From assembly GCA_046292765.1 (NCBI GenBank), contig JBKBQA010000002.1, positions 186,001 to 250,000 on the forward strand: a DNA stretch of 64,000 nt. Direction: 5' to 3'. Positions within the stretch are counted from its first letter, which is position 1; each line of letters starts with the position of its first letter. The notes below the pieces were generated by a model. That model was not told where the DNA came from. It saw only the letters and a program-made list of their open reading frames with translations, and searched no databases. This DNA is from PGZG01 sp046292765. GTDB taxonomy: Bacteria > Pseudomonadota > Gammaproteobacteria > Pseudomonadales > Alcanivoracaceae. A program made the position numbers and the translations under genes. This document shows positions 18,567-27,886 of the stretch, in pieces.

Positions 18567-19583
18567 TCAATCGCGGTGTGGCGGTTCAATAAACCGGCTC
18601 GGTGGCATGCCATGATGACGGCGAAACGCCCGAGTGAAGTTGGCGGAATCACCGTAGCCGAGGGTGTGGGCAACATCCGTGATCGACCAGCCTTGCTTCA
18701 GCAGGCGTTCGGCGCGACTCATCCGCGCTCTGTTGAGCAGATCCCGGAACCGGCAGCCTTCCGCTTCCAGCCGGCGGTGCAGGGTGCGCGATGACATCTC
18801 CATGTCCGCCGCCAGTTGTTCCAGAGACGGCAGGGTGTCGTCGCTGTGCAGCAAGCGCTGGTAGAGCCGATGGGCCAGTGAGCTGCGTGCCTGCAGTTGT
18901 GCCAGCTCTTTCTGGCACCGCGCCAGTGCCAGTTGATGGGCGGCGGTATCGGCGAGAGCGAACGGGGTATCGAGCACCGACTGCGGCAATCGGATGCGGT
19001 AGCCGCTGGTATTGAAGTGGATGCCATGCCGCAGCTCCGGCAGCCCCTCCAGCAGCGCGTCGTCGCGGTCGCCGGGTAGCTCCAGACGCAGGCCACTGGC
19101 TAGCGGCCCGAGCAAAAAACCGGCCATCAGGGAAATGCTGCTGAACAGCGTCTGGATCACGAACTGTTCGCAGCGCGTTGTCAGCTCGGGCTGGGGTTCC
19201 ACCACCACACAGATGGATTCCCGATCCTGCTCCAGACGCAGCGCCACCAGCTGGGTAATCAGCGGGAAGAAACGCACCGCGACTTCCAGTGCGGTGCGGG
19301 CATTGGCTGCGGTCAATCCGGCAAACCCGGCACTGCCGTGGGCGCTGATATTGAGCCGCCTGCCGAGGCGCAGGCCGGGCATGGGGTCGCCGCCGAGGGC
19401 AATGGCATTGGCAAGAAAGCGATCCTGATCACTGGCGCTGACAAAGCCGCCGATGTCGTCCAGCTGGGACTGGGTTAGTGTCGTGCCATCGAGCAGAGCA
19501 GCCGGGGCAATGCCCCGTTCAGCCAGCATCTGCTGGACTCCGGCAAGGTAGCGGCTGGCGGTGAGGGCATCCATGGGTGTCAT
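18567..19583 (-). CDS. AraC family regulator divergent from alkB
   Basis: 338 residues with the OruR-like ligand-binding domain (HGSAGFAGLTAANARTALEV at about 95-115) and a C-terminal HTH_18 domain (DMEMSSRTLHRRLEAEG, then TDVAHTLGYGDSANFTRAFR). It shares a 119-base intergenic region with the divergent alkane monooxygenase gene, which contains the inverted repeat TGTC-N7-GACA at 19609-19623. The most likely role is control of alkB in response to alkane or an oxidation product; this is inferred from position. Confidence 0.85.
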   Translation of the reverse strand: MTPMDALTASRYLAGVQQMLAERGIAPAALLDGTTLTQSQLDDIGGFVSASDQDRFLANAIALGGDPMPGLRLGRRLNISAHGSAGFAGLTAANARTALEVAVRFFPLITQLVALRLEQDRESICVVVEPQPELTTRCEQFVIQTLFSSISLMAGFLLGPLASGLRLELPGDRDDALLEGLPELRHGIHFNTSGYRIRLPQSVLDTPFALADTAAHQLALARCQKELAQLQARSSLAHRLYQRLLHSDDTLPSLEQLAADMEMSSRTLHRRLEAEGCRFRDLLNRARMSRAERLLKQGWSITDVAHTLGYGDSANFTRAFRRHHGMPPSRFIEPPHRD

Positions 19584-19607
19584 GCCGACACGCTACCGGA
19601 AAAGTGA

Positions 19608-19624
19608 CTGTCTGAAAATGACAG
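19608..19624. promoter_or_regulatory. Inverted repeat between araC-type gene and alkB
   Basis: CTGTC (19608-19612), seven bases, GACAG (19620-19624) in the 119-base divergent promoter region. It is a candidate operator for the adjacent AraC-type regulator. Confidence 0.4.
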
Positions 19625-19702
19625 ATTGCTGGCGGACCCGGACCGGCGCCTGACGAAGCGCTCGGTCATAGTCAGGGCATCACCCCAGCCCGGAGTCCGA
19701 GA

Positions 19703-20875
19703 ATGTTTTCCCGCTTGCCCCCCAGCGTCATGATTGCCCTGAAGTCAGTGCTCTACCTGATTGTCTACGTGGTCGCCTGGCTACCGTACAACGCCTGGCA
19801 GAACATGCAGGAGAGCGGCCAGTACAACCTCTACGCCTGGTGGCCGCTGTTCCTGATCTTCGCGGTGTTGCCGATAGTTGATCATCTGGTCGGCAAGGAT
19901 CCGGCTAACCCCACGGACGAACAGGTGGACAGGCTCTCCGGCCAGAAATGGTATTCGGTGCTGACGGTGATGGTGGTACCGACCCAGTTTGTGGTGCTTG
20001 CCTTCGGTGCCTGGGTGTTTGTCGAGGCCCATGAGCAGTTCTCCCTGCTTGGCCAGATCGGCTGGATTCTCTCCTGCGGTATCGTCAGCGCCATTCTCGC
20101 CATCAATGTTGGCCATGAGCTGATTCACAAGCGCAACCGCATCGAAAGCTGGGGCGGCGGTTTGCTTTATGCGTCTGTGTGCTACCCGGGGTTCAAGGTC
20201 GAACATGTGCGCGGACATCATGTCACGGTGTCCACCCCGGAGGATGCGTCGTCATCCCGTTATGGTCAGAGCCTTTACCGGTTTTTGCCGCATGCCTACA
20301 AGCACAACTTCCTCAACGCGTGGAAACTGGAAGCGGAGCGCCTCAAGCGCAAGGGGCTGCCGGCACTACACTGGCGTAACGAGCTGATCTGGTGGCACCT
20401 GGTAAGCCTGTCGCTGATCGTCACCTCGGCGGTGGTATTCGGTTGGCTCGGACTGGTGTTTTATCTCGGCGTTTGCTGGATGAGTTTTACTACGCTGGAA
20501 ATCATCAACTATGTGGAGCATTACGGCCTGCACCGCCGGTTGCTGGATAACGGCAAGTACGAGCGCACCACGCCGGCCCATTCCTGGAACAGCAACTATC
20601 TGCTGACCAATATGGGATTGTTTCATCTGCAGCGTCATTCCGATCACCATGCCTTCCCTAACCGCCGTTATCAGGTGCTGCGTCACTACGACGAATCACC
20701 ACAGCTGCCCACCGGCTATGCCGGCATGTACCTGCTGGCACTGGTGCCGCCGCTCTGGTTCCGGGTAATGAACCCGCGGGTAGAGGCGTACTACAAGGGC
20801 GAGGAATGGCAGTTGTCGGCGAAGCAGTTCGAGGATGCCGCCAAGGCTCATACCGAAGCGCTCTCACACTCCTGA
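19703..20875 (+). CDS. alkB: Alkane 1-monooxygenase, integral membrane diiron (AlkB)
   Basis: 390 residues with several membrane segments. All diagnostic histidine boxes of AlkB are present: HELIH at 138-142, HVRGHH at 168-173, the NYVEHYG signature at 269-275, and HLQRHSDHH at 308-316. The enzyme hydroxylates the terminal carbon of n-alkanes in the inner membrane using electrons from rubredoxin and rubredoxin reductase; neither gene is in this window. It lies divergent from an AraC regulator and is followed by a convergent GlxA-type regulator. The gene strongly suggests growth on medium-chain alkanes. Confidence 0.96.
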   Translation: MFSRLPPSVMIALKSVLYLIVYVVAWLPYNAWQNMQESGQYNLYAWWPLFLIFAVLPIVDHLVGKDPANPTDEQVDRLSGQKWYSVLTVMVVPTQFVVLAFGAWVFVEAHEQFSLLGQIGWILSCGIVSAILAINVGHELIHKRNRIESWGGGLLYASVCYPGFKVEHVRGHHVTVSTPEDASSSRYGQSLYRFLPHAYKHNFLNAWKLEAERLKRKGLPALHWRNELIWWHLVSLSLIVTSAVVFGWLGLVFYLGVCWMSFTTLEIINYVEHYGLHRRLLDNGKYERTTPAHSWNSNYLLTNMGLFHLQRHSDHHAFPNRRYQVLRHYDESPQLPTGYAGMYLLALVPPLWFRVMNPRVEAYYKGEEWQLSAKQFEDAAKAHTEALSHS

Positions 20876-20899
20876 TGTGCTTTGGCAAGATGCGGTCGT

Positions 20900-21910
20900 C
20901 TATGCCGAGCGCATCTTGCCGAACCGTTCCCGGTATTGTTTCGGGGACGCGTCCACTTCTTTCTTGAACAGTCGTCGAAACGAGCTGATGTCGCTATAAC
21001 CAACGCTGGTCATGATGGCATCCAGTGACAGATCGGTATGCGCCAGTTGGTGCTTGGCCAGATCAATGCGCATTTTCTGCAGGTAATGGCCCGGCGGCAT
21101 GCCGGTGACATCGCGGAAACGACGGACAAAAGTGCGCTCGCTCATGGCCGCCATGCCGGCCAGATCGGCAATGCTGATGTCGTGGCTGACGCGTTCGCGC
21201 ATGAAATGGATGGCACGATCAATGGCATCATCCTGGCTGGCGGTCAGGTGCTCTGCCCGCAGGTACGGCGCCTGACTGGCTTGCTGGGGATCCACCAGCA
21301 TGATCGCTGCGCAGGCATTGGCGACCTCATGGTTCATGTAGCGGCGGATCAGCACCAGACAGACGTGCATCCACGATGAGGCGGAGCCACCGCAGATCAG
21401 GTTGGCGTCTTCCGTCACCACTTCCCGCGGATGCAGATCCACTGCCGGATAACGGCGCCGGAAGGTTTTGGTCAGCCACCAGCTGGTGGTGGCCACGCGG
21501 TTGTCGAGCAGGCCGGCCTCGGCCAGCACGAAGGCACCGCTGCAGATCCCGCACAGCACCTTGCCGTCATTATGGCGGGCCTTGAGCCAGCCGAGATAAC
21601 CATCAGGCATGTTCGAGACAAAGTTACTCACATCCCGGCCGCTGCGGTGGTTGAAGCCGGGGATGATGATGATCTCCGCCTCCCGGGCGAGCTGGTAGTT
21701 ACCCTCCACCGGCAACATGAAGCCCGCCGAGCTACGCACCGGCTTGCCGTCCACTGACACCACGGTCCAGCTGAACCGCTGCTGCGGCGGCAGACCGAGC
21801 AGGTCGGCCTGGATATTGGCGATGTTGAAGGCTTCCAGCGGGCCGGTGACCCCAGTGGCAAGAATGTCATCAACGGCGAAAACAGTCACATTTGGCATTT
21901 TCTGCACCAT
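20900..21910 (-). CDS. GlxA-type AraC family regulator with DJ-1/PfpI domain
   Basis: About 336 residues from ATG 21910; an ATG at 21970 is also in frame. The N-terminal half is a class-I amidotransferase-like (DJ-1/PfpI) domain with IIIPGFNHRSGRD and the nucleophile-elbow-like segment GKVLCGICSGAFVLAEAGLL. The C-terminal half holds two helix-turn-helices of the AraC type (LAGMAAMSERTFVRRFRDVT, then DAIMTSVGYSDISSFRRLFK). GlxA-type regulators respond to small metabolites such as quaternary amines. Its target here is unknown. It faces the end of alkB. Confidence 0.88.
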   Translation of the reverse strand: MVQKMPNVTVFAVDDILATGVTGPLEAFNIANIQADLLGLPPQQRFSWTVVSVDGKPVRSSAGFMLPVEGNYQLAREAEIIIIPGFNHRSGRDVSNFVSNMPDGYLGWLKARHNDGKVLCGICSGAFVLAEAGLLDNRVATTSWWLTKTFRRRYPAVDLHPREVVTEDANLICGGSASSWMHVCLVLIRRYMNHEVANACAAIMLVDPQQASQAPYLRAEHLTASQDDAIDRAIHFMRERVSHDISIADLAGMAAMSERTFVRRFRDVTGMPPGHYLQKMRIDLAKHQLAHTDLSLDAIMTSVGYSDISSFRRLFKKEVDASPKQYRERFGKMRSA

Positions 21911-22027
21911 CAATTTGGCTGTAATGGCAATAACAATGTCAATAACGCCACTTACGCGCCCGGCTGTCAAGGCCTAATCTGGTTCCGTCAGCCGCTTCGG
22001 CGGCGCAGCAAGGACCGGAGGTACACC

Positions 22028-22486
22028 ATGAGCACCCTGACCCTGTTCCCCACTCAGATCATCACGGACACCCCCACCGTATCGCCGGCGGTGGCGTCGA
22101 CGCCGCTGGCCCGGATGGATGCCGGGCAAGCCCGCCGACTGGCACCGATCCGGATGTTTGCCGCCGCCGGCGCCAGCTTTGGCCTGATCCATGTCGTTCT
22201 GGTTGGCAGCGGCTTCGCGCTGGAGGTGGTGCTTGGCATCGAGGCGCTGTCGCTGGCGGCAGCCGTGCTGGTGGCCAGTCTCGCGGACCGTGTCTCCACG
22301 CTGGCGCTGACCACGCTCAATCTGCTGCTGGTGCTGGCACTGGTGCATCCCGCCACTGCAGCGCCGGCCGGATCGGCGCTGATGCTGCAGGCGGCGGTGC
22401 TGGCCTGGTTGGCAATCTCCCGCGTCACCCATGTGCCGGTGGTATGGCAGGCCGATGACTTTCCGCAACTGAAAGGCACACTCTGA
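22028..22486 (+). CDS. Hypothetical membrane protein, three to four TM segments
   Basis: 152 residues from ATG 22028, with GGAGG 8-12 bases upstream. After a polar N-terminal 40 residues come hydrophobic stretches near 43-65, 68-86, 92-108 and 118-134. The family is not recognised. It is divergent from the GlxA-type regulator, sharing a promoter region of about 117 bases, and is followed by a strong intrinsic terminator, so it forms a single-gene unit that the regulator might control. Confidence 0.6.
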   Translation: MSTLTLFPTQIITDTPTVSPAVASTPLARMDAGQARRLAPIRMFAAAGASFGLIHVVLVGSGFALEVVLGIEALSLAAAVLVASLADRVSTLALTTLNLLLVLALVHPATAAPAGSALMLQAAVLAWLAISRVTHVPVVWQADDFPQLKGTL

Positions 22487-22508
22487 TCCGCGTTGATTCT
22501 CCGTGTTC

Positions 22509-22536
22509 AGGCCACCATGACGGTGGCCTCTTTTTT
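22509..22536 (+). terminator. Intrinsic terminator after membrane protein gene
   Basis: Stem AGGCCACC / GGTGGCCT (22509-22516 and 22522-22529), five-base loop, then a T-rich run to 22536. Confidence 0.85.
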
Positions 22537-22611
22537 CCGCCCTGATTGATCATGGTCAACCCCATACTTTGCAGACGATCTATCCTGTAGCGACTGATTC
22601 GAAGCAGAGTG

Positions 22612-23046
22612 ATGCGGATGATGCGTTGTGCAGGGTGGATAGCAGCGTGCTGGCTGGTCCCGGTTATGGCAGTGGCGGATGCGCGCTGCCCTCAGCCGCG
22701 CTTTACCGGTAGTGCGCCGGATGCGTACTTGCAGCTTGCCAATCCGCTGGCGCCAACGCGGGCCGACCTGAGAGCGGGGCGAAGACTGTATCTGGGTAGG
22801 GAAGGCGGGCAGGGATGTGCCATCTGTCATGGCAGCAAGGGCGACGGAGAGGGTCCGCTGGCCGCCAGCTTCAATCCGCCCCCGAGGAACTTCACTTGCC
22901 AGCGCACCGTGCGTGATATCGCCGACGGTCAATTGTTCTGGATTATCCGCCATGGATCACCAGGCACATCCATGCCTGCATATCCCGCACTCACGGATAC
23001 TCAGGTGTGGCAGCTGGTGCTCGAGTTGCGCCGACTGGCGCGCTGA
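22612..23046 (+). CDS. Small exported c-type cytochrome
   Basis: 144 residues with a signal peptide ending near AVADA. A single haem motif CAICH is present, followed by GSKGDGEGP, which is the usual setting in class I cytochromes c, and a likely distal methionine in GTSMPAYPALTD. It is a monohaem periplasmic electron carrier. The start may also be the GTG at 22609 directly before the ATG. Ribosome site is weak. Convergent with the signalling cluster that follows. Confidence 0.85.
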   Translation: MRMMRCAGWIAACWLVPVMAVADARCPQPRFTGSAPDAYLQLANPLAPTRADLRAGRRLYLGREGGQGCAICHGSKGDGEGPLAASFNPPPRNFTCQRTVRDIADGQLFWIIRHGSPGTSMPAYPALTDTQVWQLVLELRRLAR

Positions 23047-23051
23047 GCAGA

Positions 23052-23735
23052 TCAGACCCGCATCAGCTCCTTCAGCAGCTTGAGCTGGCTGTCGAGCTCG
23101 AAGCGCACATCCTTTACCAGCACATCCAGCAAGGTGATGGCATTGATCGGCGCGTCTGACGAGGATGCCGAACGCATCCGTGCGGCCATGCCGCGATTCA
23201 GGGTCGACAGGTTGAGGTAGGTGCTGGCCATGTCGCTCAGGTCGACCGGGACAGAGGGATTATCCTGATGGGCGAGATAACTCTTCAGCAGGAACAGCGA
23301 TGAAATCCTGACCATGGTTTCCACGTCGGTCGACAGTGGCAGATGCAGCACCCCCATGGGGCGAAGGGGCAGGGTGTGAGGGCAGGGACTCAGCGCACAA
23401 ATCAGACCGAACAGCGAGCTCAGTGCCCGCTGCATGGTGGTGTCAAACACATACAACCGCTGGCCGACCCGGACCTCAAGATGGACAGGGTCGTGGGAAT
23501 TACCGGTATTCTTGTCACGAAACAGGCCGGCGATGTTATGGGCAATCGGGCAGTAGGTAACTTCGTCCTCGCGCAGCGGGCAGTGATCGCACTGGGCATG
23601 GCCCAGCAGGGCCCAGGTCGGAGGGATGTAATCCGGGTCTGGCAGGATCTCCCCCGAGGCGGGGTCCATGTGGATACGAATCTGTTCCCGGCGACCGTCT
23701 TCAAAGGCAAGGTCGTAGCTGATGTCAGGCTGCAT
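23052..23735 (-). CDS. Cys-rich hypothetical protein coupled to the histidine kinase
   Basis: 227 residues. The ATG at 23735 lies inside the last codons of the kinase gene (11-base overlap), so translation is probably coupled; a longer frame to 23858 only runs through the kinase gene. Near residue 49 a compact cysteine motif is seen, CDHCPLRED then YCPIAHN, which could bind a metal or iron-sulfur cluster. From memory it resembles the DUF6901 type of proteins; treat that as tentative. Together with the kinase and response regulators it suggests a sensing module with an accessory protein of unknown role. Confidence 0.65.
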   Translation of the reverse strand: MQPDISYDLAFEDGRREQIRIHMDPASGEILPDPDYIPPTWALLGHAQCDHCPLREDEVTYCPIAHNIAGLFRDKNTGNSHDPVHLEVRVGQRLYVFDTTMQRALSSLFGLICALSPCPHTLPLRPMGVLHLPLSTDVETMVRISSLFLLKSYLAHQDNPSVPVDLSDMASTYLNLSTLNRGMAARMRSASSSDAPINAITLLDVLVKDVRFELDSQLKLLKELMRV

Positions 23736-25182
23736 GAGAACTGAAGGCCTTCTGTGCTGGTAGGGTGACCGTAAAGGTGGTGCCTTCACCTGGCCTGCTT
23801 TCCACTCCGATACTGCCCCCGTGGCGACGGATAATATCCTGAGAGATCGCGAGGCCAAGCCCCGTCCCCTCGCCGGAGGGTTTAGTGGTAAAGAAGGGCT
23901 CGAAGATATCCACCATCACATCTTCCGGGATACCCGGACCGCTGTCTGCTATGCAGATCACATACTGATGGCAGTCAAAACGGGAATCAAGGCGGATCTC
24001 CCCGCCCTCTTTCATGGCCTGGGCGGCATTGACGATCAGGTTAAGGAACACCTGAGTGAGCTGGGATTCCGAACCCGGGATTATCGGGGCGTCGCCATCG
24101 TGGGAGCGGTGAACTTGCACCCGGTTGCGGGTTTCATGGCGGGCAAGACTGAGAGAGACGTCGACGCAGCGGTTGGCATCAACATCCGTGTAGTGTTCCT
24201 GATTGCTGTGCGAGAAGCATTTCAGATCAGCAATGATCTTGCGGATCCGATCAATGCCATCGAACGTTTCTTCGAGGATATCGGGGACATCCCCCAATGC
24301 TATGCGGATATCCTGCAGCCGCACGCCATCGGGAGGAATGCGTGAGAAAGCGGTATCGAGCTGATCGCCCGGTATCCGGTCAATCAGTGCGGTCAGGGCA
24401 GAACACAGTGTCAAGGCGCGGTCGTTCAGCTGACGGACGTTGGACAGCACAAACGCCATCGGGTTATTGATCTCGTGAGCAATGCCGGCGGAAATGACGC
24501 CGAGCGAGGCCATTTTTTCCGAGTTGTAGAGCATTCCTTCCATCTTGCTGATGGTTTCGTCGCGCTGGCGAACCTCGTTCATCAGCGTCTGACTGTGCTG
24601 CTTGATGGAGGTGATATCAGTGCCAAAAAAAATGTAGCCGGAATCATTGTTGGTGATAAGCGGTAATGGAAATACAAAGCAGTCAAGCCAGACGGTGCCG
24701 GCTGGCACGGCGAGACACAGCTCACCGTGCCAGACCCGCTCTGGCGACAGTCGCGCGTGGACGCTGGTCCAGCTGGATTGCCGATCTGTCTCGATAGATT
24801 CGAAGTGCTCTTGTCGTCCGACAATGTCCCGTTGATTTACTCGAGTCAGAGACATGAATCGGCTGTTGCAGTACGTGATCATGCCATCGACGTCAGTGGT
24901 AACAACGCAGTACTCGTCAATGATGCGCGCCAAAGGGCCGAGCGCATCGCGGTTGAGACGAAACGCATCGGCATTGGTTTCAATCAGCTTCATGCGGTTG
25001 CCAAAGCTGTTCCCCGTCAGGGAGGAAAACTCGGCAAGCCGTGATGCGACAGTGATCGATGCCCGGTAGGTCTTGTGCAGAAACAGGATCACTACCAGCA
25101 TCATGATGATGGAAATAAGCAGGTACGCTGCGCCCTCCTTGCTCTGGGAGAGCTGAACCAGCAATTCGGCGAGATACTCCAT
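23725..25182 (-). CDS. Membrane-bound PAS-containing sensor histidine kinase
   Basis: 485 residues: one N-terminal membrane segment (about 18-36), a PAS-like domain (about 85-195, with TDVDGMITYCNSRFMSLT), a coiled linker, the H-box GIAHEINNP (His236) and a HATPase domain with the N box (LIVNAAQAM), G1 (ADSGPGIP) and G2 (GEGTGLGLAIS). It autophosphorylates on His236 and presumably passes the phosphate to the response regulator encoded 33 bases upstream. Its short periplasmic part suggests an internal or membrane signal. The H-box type is that of NtrB/ZraS-like kinases. Confidence 0.92.
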   Translation of the reverse strand: MEYLAELLVQLSQSKEGAAYLLISIIMMLVVILFLHKTYRASITVASRLAEFSSLTGNSFGNRMKLIETNADAFRLNRDALGPLARIIDEYCVVTTDVDGMITYCNSRFMSLTRVNQRDIVGRQEHFESIETDRQSSWTSVHARLSPERVWHGELCLAVPAGTVWLDCFVFPLPLITNNDSGYIFFGTDITSIKQHSQTLMNEVRQRDETISKMEGMLYNSEKMASLGVISAGIAHEINNPMAFVLSNVRQLNDRALTLCSALTALIDRIPGDQLDTAFSRIPPDGVRLQDIRIALGDVPDILEETFDGIDRIRKIIADLKCFSHSNQEHYTDVDANRCVDVSLSLARHETRNRVQVHRSHDGDAPIIPGSESQLTQVFLNLIVNAAQAMKEGGEIRLDSRFDCHQYVICIADSGPGIPEDVMVDIFEPFFTTKPSGEGTGLGLAISQDIIRRHGGSIGVESRPGEGTTFTVTLPAQKAFSSHAA

Positions 25183-25215
25183 GGTGCTCCTCTTTAATGC
25201 GGCATCGCGCCAGAT

Positions 25216-25671
25216 TTAACCGGTGTGCTGAAGGCGATAGCGCTCAAGCTCCGCCTGCTGGTCACGAAGCCGGTCGGCCAGAATGCGGTTCTCGGTGAGG
25301 ATGTCGCGCAGCCGCAGTCCTTCCTGAATGCCTTCAAGCAGGAGGTTGTCGTCCCATGGTTTGGCGTAGAAGCGAAACGCGCCAGCCTGATTGATGGCTT
25401 TCATCAGGGTGTCGACATCGACCATACCAGTAAGCAGGATGCGGCACGCATCCGGCTGGATATCGCGCAGTTCAGTCAGGAAGTCGATGCCGTTACAGCC
25501 CGGCATGTTGCAGTCCGTGACAAAGGCATCAAAGATTGTTGTGCGAGCCCGCCGCAGAGCCTCCTGAGAACTGGAAAAAAACTCCACCTCCCAGTCGGGC
25601 ATCCGGCGCAGGGTTCTGCCGAGGGATTTGAGGATACTTTCCTCGTCATCTACCACCATGATTCTGTGCAT
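25216..25671 (-). CDS. Single-domain response regulator (copy 1)
   Basis: 151 residues: a receiver domain with the acidic pair VVDDEE (8-10), phosphoacceptor Asp53 in VTDCNMPGCNG, and the conserved Lys in FYAKPWDDN. A short C-terminal coiled segment follows, without DNA-binding domain. RpfG/HDOD-like regulators begin this way, but no output domain is present here. It lies upstream of the histidine kinase in the same direction and is probably its partner. Its sister at 25795-26250 is very similar. Confidence 0.9.
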   Translation of the reverse strand: MHRIMVVDDEESILKSLGRTLRRMPDWEVEFFSSSQEALRRARTTIFDAFVTDCNMPGCNGIDFLTELRDIQPDACRILLTGMVDVDTLMKAINQAGAFRFYAKPWDDNLLLEGIQEGLRLRDILTENRILADRLRDQQAELERYRLQHTG

Positions 25672-25794
25672 CGCGAGTCTCCCGTGGTGCCTGCTCTGAC
25701 AGGCTTGTCGTGTTTTTCACACTGACAACACTTGCTCAGTAGAAGCGGCGATACAAGGGAGCAATATGACATCATTTTGCATGCATTATTCCTC

Positions 25795-26250
25795 TCAGCA
25801 CTGGGCTGAAAGTGGGGGAATTGCCCATGTCTCCATTCTCTCCCGCGCCCGATCGGCCAGGATGCGATTTTCTGTGATCCGGTCCTTGTGCTGCAGGCCG
25901 AGCTTCAGTGCTTCAATGAGATCCTGATCCCGCCATGGCTTGCCGAAAAAGCGGAAGGCGCCAGCGTCATTGATGGCGCGAATCAGCGTGTCGGTGTCTG
26001 TCGTGCCACTTAGCAGTATCCGGCAGGCATGGGGCTGGATATCACGTATCTCCGCCAACAGGTCGACGCCGTTGCAGCCCGGCATGTGGACGTCACAGAC
26101 AAAGGCGTCGAAAACGCAGGTCCGGGCCCGCTGCAGGGCGGCGCATGCATCGGAGAACAGCTCCACTTCCCAGTCGGTGTGCCGGCGTAACGTCTTGCCG
26201 AGGGCATGGAGGACGGTTTCCGAGTCGTCTACAGCCATGATGCGATGCAT
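25795..26250 (-). CDS. Single-domain response regulator (copy 2)
   Basis: 151 residues from ATG 26250, with GGGAGG upstream; the earlier ATG at 26322 only adds promoter sequence. It has the same architecture and length as copy 1: MHRIMAVDDSE, Asp53 in VCDVHMPGCNG, Lys in FFGKPWRDQD, then the same EN-RILADR coiled tail. Obvious tandem duplication. The two copies keep the same special MPGCNG loop. Both probably take phosphate from the same kinase. No DNA-binding domain. Confidence 0.88.
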   Translation of the reverse strand: MHRIMAVDDSETVLHALGKTLRRHTDWEVELFSDACAALQRARTCVFDAFVCDVHMPGCNGVDLLAEIRDIQPHACRILLSGTTDTDTLIRAINDAGAFRFFGKPWRDQDLIEALKLGLQHKDRITENRILADRARERMETWAIPPLSAQC

Positions 26251-26407
26251 GTAACCTCCCTGCAAATATGGGAAAATATACCCATTTACTGGCACTATCG
26301 ACCTCTGGCAGTCTGTGCGCAAGGCGGCAAAGTGATATCACTGAGGTGGGAGGCGATAGGCGCTATAGTAGAAGCCGGCTTTACTGGTTATGTGTCCCGA
26401 GGAGTTC

Positions 26408-27883
26408 ATGCCGTCTTTTCCCTTCGATAATTCCTATGCCCGTTTGCCCGAGGCGTTTTTTCGCCGTTGCCAACCGTCTCCGGTATCGTCTCCGCGTCTG
26501 ATCCGACTCAATAAGGCGCTGGTCGGGACGCTTGGCCTGACTCTCGACGATGTTGATGCTAACGCGCTGGCGCAGCTTTTCTCCGGCAATGTCCTGCCAG
26601 AGGGCGCCGAGCCGTTGGCGGCGGCGTATGCTGGCCACCAGTTCGGCGGCTTCAATCCGCAGCTGGGTGATGGTCGTGCCATTCTGTTAGGCGAAGTCGT
26701 CGACGTTCATGGGCGGCGTCAGGATGTGCAGCTCAAAGGAGCGGGCAAAACACCGTTTTCCCGGGGCGGCGATGGCCGCTCACCGCTCGGGCCGGTCATT
26801 CGTGAATATCTGGTTAGCGAGGCCATGCATGCTCTGGGTGTGCCGACCACCCGGGCACTGGCGGCGGTGACGACCGGCGATGCCGTGTATCGGGACGGCG
26901 CCTTGCCAGGCGCTATCCTTACCCGGGTGGCGGCCAGCCATATCCGGGTTGGCACCTTTCAATACATTGCCGCCCGTGGCGAGTTTCCGAATCTTCGCCT
27001 GCTTGCCGATCATGTCATCGATCGGCACTACCCGGATCTGGCCGGTAGCGATCAGCGCTATCGTGAATTGCTTGAAGCGGTGGTGAAGCGTCAGGCAGTG
27101 CTAATCGCGAACTGGATGAGCATCGGCTTTATTCACGGCGTGATGAACACGGATAACATGTTGGTGAGCGGTGAAGCCATCGACTACGGCCCCTGTGCCT
27201 TTATGGACGCCTATCATCCCGAAACGGTGTTCAGCTCCATCGACACCGGTGGGCGCTATGCCTACCGGATGCAGCCGGCGATTGCGCAGTGGAATATGGC
27301 GCGCTTTGCCGAAACGCTACTGCCGCTGCTGGGCGAGAATGAGGCCGAAGCGGTGGAATATGCCACCGGCATCATCCGCGCCTTTGTGGGCTATTACGAC
27401 GCCGCCTGGCTTGAGCGCATGCGCGCCAAGCTGGGCTTGCAGTCGCAGCAGGATGATGACCAGACATTGATCGAATCGCTGCTGGCGGCCATGGATGCGG
27501 CGGGTGCGGATTTCACCCTGCTGTTTCGCAGTCTTGCAGCGGCCAGTGCCGATCCGCTGCAGGCGGAGCAGCCCCGCGCATATTTTCCGCAGCCGGCACT
27601 GTGGGACCACTGGGCGTCGCAGTGGCAGCAACGTCTGGCGCGCGAATCAATAACCCCATCAGCACGCACAGAAGCCATGCGTACGGTGAATCCGGCAGTG
27701 ATTCCGCGCAATCACCGCATCGAGCAGGCCATCGAGAAAGCAACGGTGCAGGGGGATTTCAGCGACTTCGATCGGTTGCTGGATATTCTGGCGCGACCGT
27801 TTGATGATCAGCTGGCGGCAGCTGAATGGATGGGGCCACCCGAGCCTGCCGAGCGTGTCTGCCAGACTTTCTGCGGTACCTGA
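26408..27883 (+). CDS. selO: Protein adenylyltransferase SelO (YdiU family)
   Basis: 491 residues from ATG 26408, with GAGGAG close upstream; an ATG at 26390 is an alternative. It transfers AMP from ATP to protein hydroxyl groups (pseudokinase fold with reversed nucleotide). Visible marks: YAGHQFGGFNPQLGDGRAIL, LKGAGKTPFSRGGDGRS, IREYLVSEAMHALGVPTTRAL, and the metal-binding segments HGVMNTDNM and DYGPCAFMDAY. Bacterial SelO usually ends in a Cys residue or Sec; here the last residues are VCQTFCGT, so a cysteine pair-like end is present. It is linked in family knowledge to redox stress. Confidence 0.94.
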   Translation: MPSFPFDNSYARLPEAFFRRCQPSPVSSPRLIRLNKALVGTLGLTLDDVDANALAQLFSGNVLPEGAEPLAAAYAGHQFGGFNPQLGDGRAILLGEVVDVHGRRQDVQLKGAGKTPFSRGGDGRSPLGPVIREYLVSEAMHALGVPTTRALAAVTTGDAVYRDGALPGAILTRVAASHIRVGTFQYIAARGEFPNLRLLADHVIDRHYPDLAGSDQRYRELLEAVVKRQAVLIANWMSIGFIHGVMNTDNMLVSGEAIDYGPCAFMDAYHPETVFSSIDTGGRYAYRMQPAIAQWNMARFAETLLPLLGENEAEAVEYATGIIRAFVGYYDAAWLERMRAKLGLQSQQDDDQTLIESLLAAMDAAGADFTLLFRSLAAASADPLQAEQPRAYFPQPALWDHWASQWQQRLARESITPSARTEAMRTVNPAVIPRNHRIEQAIEKATVQGDFSDFDRLLDILARPFDDQLAAAEWMGPPEPAERVCQTFCGT

Positions 27884-27886
27884 TGA

